Below are positions 36,819 to 45,376 of a stretch of 64,000 nt of DNA, one piece after another. A program made the position numbers and the translations under genes. Under the pieces are notes generated by a model, which worked only from the letters and a program-made list of their open reading frames with translations, had not been told where the DNA came from and ran no database searches. Source of the stretch: Serratia marcescens (lineage in GTDB: Bacteria > Pseudomonadota > Gammaproteobacteria > Enterobacterales > Enterobacteriaceae); NCBI GenBank assembly GCA_015548865.1, contig JADMXW010000005.1, forward strand, positions 124,001-188,000. The letters run 5' to 3'. Each line of letters opens with the position of its first letter. Position 1 is the stretch's first letter.

Positions 36819-37497
36819 GGCGGTAGAGGTAGACAGGGCGGCCAGTCGATCCGTAGAGAATATTGGTGGCGAGAATATTAGTATCAGCAAGATAAATCAG
36901 ATATTTACGACAAGAAACACGAGAGATGCCAATCGCATTTGCCAACATTTCCGTGGAAAACTCAGCCCCTTGATTACCCTCAATCCATTCGCATACGGTG
37001 CGTAGCGTCAGGCTGGTCAGCCCTTTCGGCAGCTTTTTACGCTCGCCTGCCATGCCACCACTGGTGCGACGAATCAGGCTATCAATGTCCGACTGAGCAA
37101 CAAATTCTCGGTGTTTCAGCAAATTAGCTTCTTCCCTGTACGCCGTCAACGCCTGCTCAAACCGAGAAAATTGAAATGGCTTGATAAGATAATCGACCAC
37201 ACCATAGTGCAGCGCTTTCTTAATGGTATAAACGTCACTGGCAGAAGAGATGATAATAACATCCGTTTGTTCACTGAATTCACGAATGGTCGGCAGCAGA
37301 TCCAATCCATTATCCTGCTGCATGTAGATATCGAGCAGCACCAGATCGATCTCGGAATCTGGCTGCATCAGTAAATTTCGCGCCTGCTGTAACGTTGGCA
37401 CCGTTGCATAACAGTTGAACCCAGACACCTGGCTCAGATAGGAACGGTTAAGTTCTGCAACCATGGCATCGTCATCAACAATCAGTACATTTATCAT
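36775..37497 (-). CDS. dcuR: Response regulator DcuR
   Basis: 240 residues; E. coli DcuR is 239. The receiver domain (about 1-120) has MINVLIVDDDAMVAELN with the acidic pocket, the phospho-acceptor Asp in LVLLDIYMQ (about 58) and Lys in DYLIKPF. The C-terminal helix-turn-helix contains LPKGLTSLTLRTVCEWI, ISRVSCRKYL and the conserved YGSTGRPVYLYRL. It activates C4-dicarboxylate or citrate carrier genes when phosphorylated by DcuS. The start lies 2 bases after the dcuS stop. The 3' end is the insertion point of the islet but the reading frame is complete. Confidence 0.95.
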   Translation of the reverse strand: MINVLIVDDDAMVAELNRSYLSQVSGFNCYATVPTLQQARNLLMQPDSEIDLVLLDIYMQQDNGLDLLPTIREFSEQTDVIIISSASDVYTIKKALHYGVVDYLIKPFQFSRFEQALTAYREEANLLKHREFVAQSDIDSLIRRTSGGMAGERKKLPKGLTSLTLRTVCEWIEGNQGAEFSTEMLANAIGISRVSCRKYLIYLADTNILATNILYGSTGRPVYLYRLLPEKQDALRQYCE

Positions 37498-37499
37498 GG

Positions 37500-39104
37500 T
37501 TAAACAGCCTTGGCTTGATAAGGGATATTCACGAAGAACTGGGTATACACCTCAGGTTCCGACTCAAAATCGATACTGCCGCCCACTTTTTCCAGGCTCT
37601 GCTTGGTCAGATAAAGACCGATTCCGCGCCCAGATCCCTTGGTGGAGAATCCTTGTTCATAAATACGATGCTGATTTTCCGGCGTAATACCAGGGCCATC
37701 ATCGCCTACGATGCAGTGCAAACGCCCATCCTGATGATGGAAACTCACGCTGATTTCACCGTTCTCCATGTTACTCATTGCATCCATGGCATTCTCAATC
37801 AGATTACCCAAAACGGTGATCAACTCATTGGTGGCATCCATATCGTCGGTTTCAGGCAACAGGCTCTCTTCGGTTATTGACAGTTGTATGCCAAGGTCGC
37901 GTGCCCTATTAATCTTACCGAGCAAGAACCCGGCAATAACAGGCGATTTCACCTTGCGAATAATGGAGCCAATTTCTGCCTGATAGTTGTTCGCCGTCTT
38001 TAAAATATAGTCTTCCAACTGCGAGTAGTATTTCAAATGCAGCATGCCTAAAATCACATGCAGTTTGTTCATAAACTCATGGGACTGTGCCCGTAGTGCA
38101 TCGGCGTAATAAGACATCCCCGTCAAACGCTGCAACAATTGCCCAATCTCAGTCTTGTCGCGGAACGTGGCGATGGCACCAATCACGTTACCTTTTACCG
38201 TCACAGGAACCGTGTTGGTGAGCAGCAAATTGCCGTTAATGTTGATCTCTTCATCACGCTGGGCGATGCCGCTTTCCAGCACCTGCTTAAGGCGAAGGTG
38301 CTCCATCCACTGCTCGCTGATAGTTTCTGCCGAGGCATTAGCTGCCATATTGCCTTGTCGGAATAGCCTTCGCGCTTCATCGTTAATCACCGTAATACGG
38401 CCATTGTCATCTACGGCAATCACCCCTTCCTTGATCTGCTTAAGCATGGCGTTACGCTGCTCAAACAAGTTGGAAATTTCATAGGGCTCAAACCCCAGCA
38501 TGATGCGCTTGTGGATTTTCACCAGCACCAGCGTACCAAGTCCGCCAACCAATGCCCCAGCCAAAAGTGCCCAAGGGATCATCCAGCGGTTTTCACTGAT
38601 CACTTTCTGAACACTGGTGAGGGCAATCCCTAACGCCACGACGCCAACCTGCTTGCCGTCATAGTTAAATACCGGTGTAAACACCCGTAGCGCGGGGTCC
38701 AGCGTGCCGCGATTGATCGAGGTATTTTCCAACCCAAACAATGCAGGGTAAATGTCGCGACCCGCAAAATGCTCGCCGATGCGCTCCCGTTCCGGGTGGG
38801 TATGGCGCACAGTATCCATATCGGTTACGGTGACAAACAACAGCTGATTGCGGTGCGTAATGGTCTCGGCGGCGCGCTGCACCGCTTCGGGGTTCCCCAA
38901 TCCTTGCAGTTCATCAATCACCACCGGGGAAGCGGCAAAGGTGCGCGCAATGGCAAACGCTTTGTCGCGCAAGCTGTCTTCGGAGAGTTGATTAATGCGG
39001 AAAAACAGCAGAGCGTAGACCACCAGCAACACTGCGCCTAGCACGACAGAGACCATCAGAAAAACGGATGTTCCCAGCTTCATCGGTGCTTTTGTCCTGC
39101 TCAT
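37500..39104 (-). CDS. dcuS: C4-dicarboxylate/citrate sensor kinase DcuS
   Basis: 534 residues from the ATG at 39104, with GGAG upstream, giving MSRTKAPMKLGTSVFLMVSV. Two membrane segments (about 12-34 and 175-195) flank a periplasmic PDC sensor domain with RHTHPERERIGEHFAGRDI and SINRGTLDPALRVFTPVF, close to the ligand-binding residues of E. coli DcuS. A cytoplasmic PAS domain follows, then the phospho-acceptor His in SHEFMNKLHVILGML, and the ATP-binding N and G boxes (LGNLIENAMDAM; GDDGPGI; GSGRGIGLYL). It signals to DcuR. E. coli DcuS is 543 residues. Confidence 0.95.
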   Translation of the reverse strand: MSRTKAPMKLGTSVFLMVSVVLGAVLLVVYALLFFRINQLSEDSLRDKAFAIARTFAASPVVIDELQGLGNPEAVQRAAETITHRNQLLFVTVTDMDTVRHTHPERERIGEHFAGRDIYPALFGLENTSINRGTLDPALRVFTPVFNYDGKQVGVVALGIALTSVQKVISENRWMIPWALLAGALVGGLGTLVLVKIHKRIMLGFEPYEISNLFEQRNAMLKQIKEGVIAVDDNGRITVINDEARRLFRQGNMAANASAETISEQWMEHLRLKQVLESGIAQRDEEININGNLLLTNTVPVTVKGNVIGAIATFRDKTEIGQLLQRLTGMSYYADALRAQSHEFMNKLHVILGMLHLKYYSQLEDYILKTANNYQAEIGSIIRKVKSPVIAGFLLGKINRARDLGIQLSITEESLLPETDDMDATNELITVLGNLIENAMDAMSNMENGEISVSFHHQDGRLHCIVGDDGPGITPENQHRIYEQGFSTKGSGRGIGLYLTKQSLEKVGGSIDFESEPEVYTQFFVNIPYQAKAV

Positions 39105-39217
39105 GTCTTGCTCCGGAATCACCTTGGATATCCTTATCTTAACCTGTTTTGCCGTATTTATCGTCCTGCGTTATTGCCCCGCGTTACGGGGCAACGAAAA
39201 CCGCAGGCCGGCAGGGA

Positions 39218-40630
39218 TTACCAGAATCCCAATACTTTCCACCACATGCCGCCAATACCCAACCAGATAGGAATCACGACCAGACTGATAAAGAAACCAA
39301 TTTTCCACCAGGTTGCCAGCGGCATATAACCACAACCGAACAGAATAGGCGCAGGGCCGCTTGAGTAGTGCGTGGTGGACATGAACAGGTTACTGAAGAT
39401 ACCAAATGCCAGCACGGTCAACATCGGTGGCGCACCCGCAGCTAAGGCAATAGAAACGAAAATGGCATACATGGCGCTGATATGGGCAATTGCACTCGCC
39501 ATCAGGTAGTGGCTGTAGTAGTACACCAACAGCAAGACACCCAGCATCGGCAACCAGTGGAACCCACTAACAGCGTTACCCGCCAGTTGGCCTAACCAGG
39601 CAATCAGCCCCATTTTGTTCAGTTGCCCTGCCAAGGTCATCAGAACGGCGAACCATACCACTGTGTGCCAGGCTTCCTTTTCACCCACCACGTCATCCCA
39701 GCTCAGCGCGCGGCTCAACAGCAGTACACTCAGACCCGCCAGCGCGGTTAAGGTCGCATCGATATTCAGCGTTGATCCCAGCACCCAGAAGGTAACCAGA
39801 CCAAGAAATACCCCTAACACCACCCATTCGTCGCGCGTCATTCGCCCCATTTCACGCAAGCGCTCCACGGCAATGGCGCGCATTTCCGTGGTTTGTTTTA
39901 ATTCAGGCGGGTAGAAGCGGTAGATGAGGTAGGGAATCAGCGCCAGAGAAAGGATACCGGGTACCAGCGTTGCCAGCGCCCAATCGGTCCAGCTGATATG
40001 AATACCGAGTTGTGCCGCCAGTTTCGCTACCATCGGATTACCGGCCATAGACGTCATGAACATGGCTGAGGTGATAGCGTTACACTGGAAAATGGACTGC
40101 ACCAGAAACGCCCCGATACGGCGTTGAGTGCCTTTCTCCGGCGTAGAATCATAGGCTTCGGAGATAGAGCGGAACAACGGGGTGATAATCCCACCGCAAC
40201 GCGCTGAGGTGGAAGGCATCGCGGGAGCAAACAACAGGTCAGTAAACACAAGGCCATAAGCCAGACCGAGCGAGCTGTTACCCAGTTTGCTGATGAACAA
40301 TAAACCGATGCGGCGGCCAAAACCGGTTTTGATAAAGCCACGCGAGATAAAGAAGGCGCAAGCAATCATCCAGATGGTGGGGTCGCTAAACCCAGCCAAC
40401 ACGTCTTTAATGGAGAGCAAGCCAAGGATCGCCACAGACGTCAAACTGAACATCGCCATGGCACCGAGGGGATACGGGGAGAGGATAAGACCAATAACGG
40501 TGGCGATAAAGATAGCCATCAGATGCCAGGCATCAGGCTTGACGCCCTCCGGCACAGGTAATAACCATAACGCGACAGCAATACCGATAATGATGAGGAG
40601 CTTAACTAACCTGCTATTGTTTGCAGACAT
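39218..40630 (-). CDS. DASS-family dicarboxylate/citrate carrier, CitT-like
   Basis: 470 residues with about twelve membrane segments. FSDPTIWMIACAFFISRGFIKTG and APAMPSTSARCGGIITPL match the SLC13/DASS carriers such as CitT and TtdT; SNT-type motifs lie in the second half (NLFMSTTHYSSGPAPILFG). It exchanges or imports citrate, succinate, tartrate or similar. It lies upstream of dcuS on the same strand, 113 bases away, and is the likely target and partner of DcuSR. Confidence 0.9.
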   Translation of the reverse strand: MSANNSRLVKLLIIIGIAVALWLLPVPEGVKPDAWHLMAIFIATVIGLILSPYPLGAMAMFSLTSVAILGLLSIKDVLAGFSDPTIWMIACAFFISRGFIKTGFGRRIGLLFISKLGNSSLGLAYGLVFTDLLFAPAMPSTSARCGGIITPLFRSISEAYDSTPEKGTQRRIGAFLVQSIFQCNAITSAMFMTSMAGNPMVAKLAAQLGIHISWTDWALATLVPGILSLALIPYLIYRFYPPELKQTTEMRAIAVERLREMGRMTRDEWVVLGVFLGLVTFWVLGSTLNIDATLTALAGLSVLLLSRALSWDDVVGEKEAWHTVVWFAVLMTLAGQLNKMGLIAWLGQLAGNAVSGFHWLPMLGVLLLVYYYSHYLMASAIAHISAMYAIFVSIALAAGAPPMLTVLAFGIFSNLFMSTTHYSSGPAPILFGCGYMPLATWWKIGFFISLVVIPIWLGIGGMWWKVLGFW

Positions 40631-41355
40631 AAAAACACCACGCTAAAAGATTAAAACGGAATTCGTTTTTTCCACGCAATGCAGTGCGGAGGAGCGGTGT
40701 TTCGTTATTCTTCCTTCATCACCCCGATTACCAATATCTTATTCTCTTGATTTTCATTCTAATTCGGTAATAAGGATATTTTGTAAAGCGGATACATCAG
40801 CAGTAGAAAAAAAGGCGAGAAAACAATTGGTCAGGGTATTTTTCTCGCCCCATCAAATCGTATGATTAACGTAGAACATAATAAAGTAAATGGCAGTTTA
40901 ATGATTGTTATTTTACTTACTAAAACGATTTAATAGTTTAAATATATTGGTCATTTAGCATCATATATACCCTAAATAATTCGAGTTGCAGGACAAAACG
41001 TTAACCTGTTGAACAGTGCCTGCGCTGGCCCGTAAGGGTGAATTTCAGGGATGAAGTTCATTCATCCCGATGGGCTTACTCAGGTAAGTGATTCGTATGA
41101 CAAATCTGCCGAGAGCAGATTTGAACGTCGCTTGCAGCGGCATCGTTAGAGGCGAGGTATAAGGATTAGCCGAATAACGAGTGTAGCCAACGCACCTGCG
41201 ACCTGAAGTATGACAGGTACATGCAATAGAGAAAAAGTGCGGCCAATCACGATGTAATAAATAGAAATTAAGTTATTAGAAAAAGTGATGTGCAAAAATA
41301 AAATAATAACGCGGTAAATAGTACCGCGTTATTATCTCGCTTTCATTATTCTCAC
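40631..41355. other. Intergenic region between the CitT-like gene and yidE
   Basis: About 725 bases without a gene. The left 300 AT-rich bases are upstream of the CitT-like gene and should contain its promoter and DcuR site, but no site was assigned. From 40964 to 41222 there is a full copy of the palindromic repeat. The rest is AT-rich. On the minus strand a frame at 41276-41527 is only the yidE end read in another phase. Confidence 0.55.
40964..41222. repeat. Palindromic intergenic repeat, copy 5 (longest)
   Basis: About 259 bases. It begins ATATATACCCTAAATAATTCG, has GTTGCAGGACAAAACGTTAAC, CATTCATCCCGATGGGC, the AAATCTGCC...GCAGATTTGAACG hairpin, and ends CCAACGCACCTGCGACCTGA with TATGACAGGTAC. 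It shares the extra central block with copy 2. Confidence 0.75.
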
Positions 41356-43014
41356 CTACAGGCTCCAAAATAATACGGCTAGCAGCTGGGGTGACATAAT
41401 ACGCAAAAACATCGCCAGAGGATAAACGGTCGCATACGAGAGTGCCGCAGCCCCACTGGTGGGGTGCAACCCATTGGCAAAGGCCAGCGCAGGCGGATCT
41501 GTCATCGAGCCCGCCAGCATCCCACATAAGGTCAGATAGTTAATTTTCCCGACCGTTCGTGCCAGTACGCCGACGATCAATAACGGAATAATGGTGATAC
41601 AAGCACCGTAGGCTACCCACCAAATGCCATCACCGTACAGCAGGGTATCAAAAAAGTCGCCGCCCGATTTAAGCCCGACCACAGAAAGGAACAGCACAAT
41701 ACCCAATTCGCGTAAGGCCAGATTCGCGCTGGGCGGCATAAACCAGTAGAGTTTCCCAATCCCACCGATTCGCCCGAGAATCAGAGCCACCACCAATGGC
41801 CCCCCGGCTAACCCAAGCCGCAGCGCAACGGGGAAACCGGGAATAAACAGCGGCACAGAGCCAACCAACACGCCAAGACCAATGCCGATGAACACCGGCA
41901 GCATTTGTACCTGCTGTAGCTTCTGCTGAGCGTTGCCAACAATATCGGCCACCGCATCAATCGCCGTCTTACGCCCCACAAGGTTAAGAATATCGCCGAA
42001 CTGTAACGTGGCATTATTACTGGCGACCAATTCAACACCGGCACGATTGAGCCGTGAGATCACCACGTCATAGTTCTGCTTCAGATTCAGCTCACGAATT
42101 TTTCGTCCAAGCACTTTATCATGTGTCACGACGACACGCTCTACATGCAGATCCGTGCCACGCGTGGAGAGCGACGTATCTACTTCATCCCCAATCACCA
42201 AGCGAGCCTGTTCCAAATCATGCCGGGCCCCTACCAGATGCAGATAATCCCCCAACTGAATCAAGGTGGAGGGCGCGGGCACCATCAGCGTATCGCCGCG
42301 TTTCAGCCGGGAACACACAATCGCATCACTATTGAGTATCGGCACATCTTGAATGGCCAGCCCCTGCAAGTTCGGGTTGTTCACCTTGATGTTCATGGTT
42401 TGCAACTGCTCATGATGATGGCCGTTACGGGTATCAAACTGCTTGGCTTCCGTCTCAACCATGACACGAAAACCCACGCGCAGCAGCCACATCACCAGCA
42501 AAATGCCGCAGATTCCTAGCGGGTAGGCCATAGCATAACCCGTTCCCATCAGGGTGACCTGCGCTGGGTTAGAGCCTAAATCAGTCAGAATCTGCTGCCC
42601 TGCCCCCAGAGAAGGCGTGTTGGTTACCGCACCGGAGAAAATCCCCAGTATGATCGGCAACGGAACGGCAAACAGCTTATGAATGATGATGGTAACAATG
42701 CAGCCCAACAGCACTGTCAGTAGCGCGAAGCCGTTTAGTCGTAAACCGGAAACACGCAGTGAAGAGAAGAAGCCAGGACCCACCTGAATACCAATGGTAT
42801 AGACAAACAGGATGAGGCCAAACTCCTGAATGAAGTGCAGCATGTCGCTGTTCAGCGTGAACTGGAAGTACTGAGCAAAATGCCCCACGACAATACCACC
42901 GAACAGCACGCCGCCAATGCCCAACCCTACACCGTAGATACGCCAATTGCCTATCCACAGTCCCAATACTGCTACTAACGCGAGCATACTCACGGTAAGC
43001 GCGATATCACTCAT
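41356..43014 (-). CDS. yidE: YidE/YbjL-family putative transporter
   Basis: 552 residues; E. coli YidE is 553. Two AspT/YidE membrane repeats flank two RCK_C (TrkA_C) domains at about 205-375, visible in [66 protein letters not shown] is typical. The aspartate:alanine exchanger family suggests an anion or amino-acid carrier, but the ligand of YidE is unknown. It lies next to ibpB-ibpA as in E. coli. Confidence 0.95.
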   Translation of the reverse strand: MSDIALTVSMLALVAVLGLWIGNWRIYGVGLGIGGVLFGGIVVGHFAQYFQFTLNSDMLHFIQEFGLILFVYTIGIQVGPGFFSSLRVSGLRLNGFALLTVLLGCIVTIIIHKLFAVPLPIILGIFSGAVTNTPSLGAGQQILTDLGSNPAQVTLMGTGYAMAYPLGICGILLVMWLLRVGFRVMVETEAKQFDTRNGHHHEQLQTMNIKVNNPNLQGLAIQDVPILNSDAIVCSRLKRGDTLMVPAPSTLIQLGDYLHLVGARHDLEQARLVIGDEVDTSLSTRGTDLHVERVVVTHDKVLGRKIRELNLKQNYDVVISRLNRAGVELVASNNATLQFGDILNLVGRKTAIDAVADIVGNAQQKLQQVQMLPVFIGIGLGVLVGSVPLFIPGFPVALRLGLAGGPLVVALILGRIGGIGKLYWFMPPSANLALRELGIVLFLSVVGLKSGGDFFDTLLYGDGIWWVAYGACITIIPLLIVGVLARTVGKINYLTLCGMLAGSMTDPPALAFANGLHPTSGAAALSYATVYPLAMFLRIMSPQLLAVLFWSL

Positions 43015-43151
43015 AGCCGTATCCTTGTGCAGCCGTCTTTCGCTTGAAAATCAGTCTAGACCTACGCTACAAAAGCGCCACTGACAGGCAGTCTGGCAGA
43101 AGGGAAAGCGAGAATCCGTGCCTTCCAGCACAAATCCTTATGGGTGATGGG

Positions 43152-43183
43152 GAAATAAAAAATCCCCGGCAAAAACCGGGGAT
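43152..43183 (-). terminator. ibpAB operon terminator
   Basis: ATCCCCGG at 43162-43169 pairs with CCGGGGAT at 43176-43183 around a 6-base loop, followed on the minus strand by TTTTTTATTT. A canonical rho-independent terminator after ibpB. Confidence 0.9.
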
Positions 43184-43214
43184 GGATAACAGACTTACTG
43201 CATTATTTTACGGG

Positions 43215-43673
43215 TTAAGCATCACTGGCCGCTTCTGGTGAGTGTGTCAACTCTGGGCGGCTACCACCAATGGCGATACGCTGCGGTTGCAGTTCTGCCG
43301 GTACTTCACGAACAAGATCGATATGCAGCAAGCCAAGTTCAAATTTCGCCTCGGAGACAGACAGGTGCTCCGCCAGCGTAAAGCTCAGAGTGAACGGTTT
43401 AAATACCAGACCCTGATGCAAATATTCCACTTTCTTCTCCGGCAGCGTCGGTGTACCGCTTACCGTCAGACGAGGTCCTTCCACTTCGATCGCGAGTTCG
43501 CTTTGCTGAAACCCCGCCAGGGCCAGCGTAATGCGATAGTGGTTGTCGTCTTTTTTCTCAATATTGTAGGGAGGAAACTCCACGGTTTCCTGACTGCCCT
43601 GCATTGAGCTGGCTAATTTGTCAAAACCGATCCACTGACGCAGCAGCGGTGATAAATCATAGTTACGCATAAT
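43215..43673 (-). CDS. ibpB: Small heat-shock protein IbpB
   Basis: 152 residues from the ATG at 43673 (GAAGGAG upstream), starting [20 protein letters not shown]. The alpha-crystallin domain is at about 35-125 ([41 protein letters not shown]). The C-terminal IxI-type anchor is seen in QPQRIAIGG. IbpB is a holdase that works with IbpA on aggregates before the DnaK-ClpB machinery. It follows ibpA by 102 bases; a short CTTC-AAA-GAAG hairpin covers its ribosome site. Confidence 0.95.
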   Translation of the reverse strand: MMRNYDLSPLLRQWIGFDKLASSMQGSQETVEFPPYNIEKKDDNHYRITLALAGFQQSELAIEVEGPRLTVSGTPTLPEKKVEYLHQGLVFKPFTLSFTLAEHLSVSEAKFELGLLHIDLVREVPAELQPQRIAIGGSRPELTHSPEAASDA

Positions 43674-43775
43674 GTGACTCCTTCTTTGAAGCGAGGATAT
43701 GCCTTCAGGGGAGCAGGCAAGCTCCACTGAATTCGCCCCCTAACGGCGGGCGGGTGTTAAAACGTAAAAGTCGTA

Positions 43776-44189
43776 TTACTTGATATCAATACGGCGCGGC
43801 TTCATCGTTTCCGGCACCACGCGCGCCAGATCGATGTACAGCAAGCCATGTTCCAGATTGGCGCCCGTAATTTGAATATGCTCGGCCAACTGAAATTTGC
43901 GCTCAAAATTGCGTTCAGCAATGCCCTGATAGAGATAATTACGTGTTACCGGCTCACCGCTGTGTGCACCTTTAACAATCAACAGGTTGTCATGAGCGGT
44001 AATCTCCAGCTCATTCTCGGCAAAACCCGCGACAGCGATGGCAATGCGGTAATGGTTATCATCAACCAATTCAACATTGTAGGGAGGATATCCACCGTTA
44101 CCCTGGCCTTGCCCGGCTTCCAGCAGATTAAACAGTCGATCGAAACCGATGGCAGAGCGATACAGGGGAGAAAAATCAAAATTACGCAT
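43776..44189 (-). CDS. ibpA: Small heat-shock protein IbpA
   Basis: 137 residues, identical in length to E. coli IbpA. It opens [20 protein letters not shown], has the alpha-crystallin core [41 protein letters not shown], and ends with the KPRRIDI anchor motif. It is the first gene of the pair; it forms large oligomers with IbpB and coats protein aggregates. A near-consensus sigma-32 promoter and a structured leader lie upstream. Confidence 0.97.
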   Translation of the reverse strand: MRNFDFSPLYRSAIGFDRLFNLLEAGQGQGNGGYPPYNVELVDDNHYRIAIAVAGFAENELEITAHDNLLIVKGAHSGEPVTRNYLYQGIAERNFERKFQLAEHIQITGANLEHGLLYIDLARVVPETMKPRRIDIK

Positions 44190-44260
44190 TACAGCCTCCT
44201 AAAAATTCAGCGAGGATTAACATGAACCTTCTTTGATAGACAGGCCCTATACCCCATCAG
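44190..44260 (-). promoter_or_regulatory. Probable ROSE-type RNA thermometer in the ibpA leader
   Basis: On the minus strand the ribosome site AGGAGG (44195-44200) can pair with CCTC (44212-44215) just upstream, and further inverted segments lie above. This fits the ROSE-type leaders known for ibpA genes, which melt at heat-shock temperature. The pairing was seen by eye; the full fold was not computed. Confidence 0.6.
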
Positions 44261-44301
44261 CTACCCTGTCGGCATAGCGTCATCATCTGGGGTTACCATA
44301 A

Positions 44302-44329
44302 AGATGGGGACCGGGTTCAAATTTTCAAG
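44302..44329 (-). promoter_or_regulatory. Sigma-32 heat-shock promoter of ibpAB
   Basis: On the minus strand CTTGAAA (44323-44329) and CCCCATCT (44302-44309) are separated by 13 bases, a near-perfect match to the RpoH consensus CTTGAAA / CCCCATNT. It is about 110 bases upstream of the ibpA start. Confidence 0.85.
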
Positions 44330-44479
44330 GCTGCGAAGAGGACAATTTTTCCTTTTCTGAAAAATTTATCAGAAAATGAAGTACTACCACCGAAATACAA
44401 AACATGACATCTTAACTTGTACCCTGTTATACATGGGCGAGGCTTGGCGTTAGCCGACCATTTCTGAATGGACAGCGAT

Positions 44480-44833
44480 ATGATCATACTGAGACGTACT
44501 GCACTCTCTTTGTTGATAGCAGGAAGTGGGCTGACGCTTACCGGCGGATGTTCCAGCGTAATGACGCATACCGGCCCCGATCAGGGATATTATTCCGGTA
44601 CTCGCGCCAATATTGGTGTATTGAACAGCGACGATACCAGTTGGGCCATGACGCCACTGGTGATTCTGGATATGCCGTTTTCTGCCGTCATGGATACCTT
44701 ATTGCTGCCTTATGATTATTCGCGCTCGGGCAAAGAAAAGCCGGACGATTCACTACGCGCGCGCATCCATCACGATGAACAGCCCGCCATCATTCCGGTT
44801 AACACCATACAATCAAGTACCCCTCATCCGTAA
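44480..44833 (+). CDS. yidQ: YidQ/YceK-family small lipoprotein
   Basis: 117 residues from the ATG at 44480. The leader MIILRRTALSLLIAGSGLTL ends in the lipobox LTGGC, so the mature protein is lipid-anchored at Cys. The following DDTSWAMTPLVILDMPFSAVMDTLLLPYD is characteristic of DUF1375 (YceK/YidQ). Function is unknown. It lies divergent from ibpA, as in E. coli. An in-frame ATG at 44468 is a less likely start. Confidence 0.9.
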   Translation: MIILRRTALSLLIAGSGLTLTGGCSSVMTHTGPDQGYYSGTRANIGVLNSDDTSWAMTPLVILDMPFSAVMDTLLLPYDYSRSGKEKPDDSLRARIHHDEQPAIIPVNTIQSSTPHP

Positions 44834-44851
44834 TCTGTTTAAGCAAAGACG

Positions 44852-44880
44852 TTATCGGGATGCATCCCGATAAACGATTT
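44852..44880 (+). terminator. yidQ terminator
   Basis: TTATCGGGATG and CATCCCGATAA at 44852-44873 form a perfect palindrome, followed by ACGATTTTT. It lies just after the yidQ stop. Confidence 0.7.
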
Positions 44881-45037
44881 TTGGCAGACATATCTTTATT
44901 TATCAGAATAATAGCATCATTACTTCGGGGCATTCGGCCCTCTGAACTCCTATGGTTACGAACATCAATGAAGCTAAACTGCCTTTCCCGCTTGTTTCCT
45001 TCCCAACAAGGGAAATTTGCTCTCCAGGCACCTAAAA

Positions 45038-45299
45038 AGCCTGGCACTCAGAGCCAGGTTTATCAGGTAGATAACAGCAATGTCGAATTAAGGCGTTGCC
45101 ACCACACACCGATGCCACCTGCTGGCACGGTCGCTTTCCGCCAAACATCTTGCGCACAACGCGTGTGGCTCTCTGCATCTTTAGAGGTGATCGTGCCAGG
45201 AGATCGTGAGAAAGCGCTGTGAAGCTCATGGCAGCGCACACAAGCGCACGAGGTGTATTTGCAGTTTACGCAAATGGTTATCCCATAAAGTTTATACAA
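45038..45299 (-). pseudogene. Possible remnant of a minus-strand gene with its terminator
   Basis: A minus-strand frame runs from 45299 to the stop at 45063 (78 codons). Just beyond it the hairpin CCTGGC...GCCAGG (45039-45056) is followed on the minus strand by CTTTTTAGG, a plausible terminator. The product (ending VWWQRLNSTLLLST, with several cysteines) is not recognised. It may be the tail of a lost gene, or the frame may be chance and only the terminator real. Confidence 0.3.
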
Positions 45300-45319
45300 T
45301 ATAAAATATATATTTGTTA
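45285..45319. promoter_or_regulatory. 35-bp element A, candidate operator of the GntR regulator
   Basis: These 35 bases are identical to 47793-47827. They contain TTTATA-CAA-TATAAA, a perfect inverted repeat of the kind FCD-type GntR regulators bind. The element ends 57 bases before the binding-protein gene. The shared copy next to the GntR gene strongly suggests common control of both transcription units. Confidence 0.7.
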
Positions 45320-45376
45320 GGTTGAATTTCGTTCGCCCATTTTTGCGTTTTCTTCGATCTTCAACCAGGGGGTTTT

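Larger units (their letters stand above)
44834..45376. other. Intergenic region between yidQ and the binding-protein gene
   Basis: About 540 bases. From left: the yidQ terminator (44852-44880), about 150 bases without signal, a hairpin whose T-tract faces the minus strand (45038-45057), a minus-strand frame (45063-45299) that might be a gene remnant, and a 35-bp element (45285-45319) just before the binding-protein gene. No certain gene is called. Confidence 0.5.

Noticed and set aside
44860-45222. 120-codon plus-strand frame after yidQ
   Set aside because: It starts within the terminator palindrome and contains a second hairpin. No domain or ribosome site.
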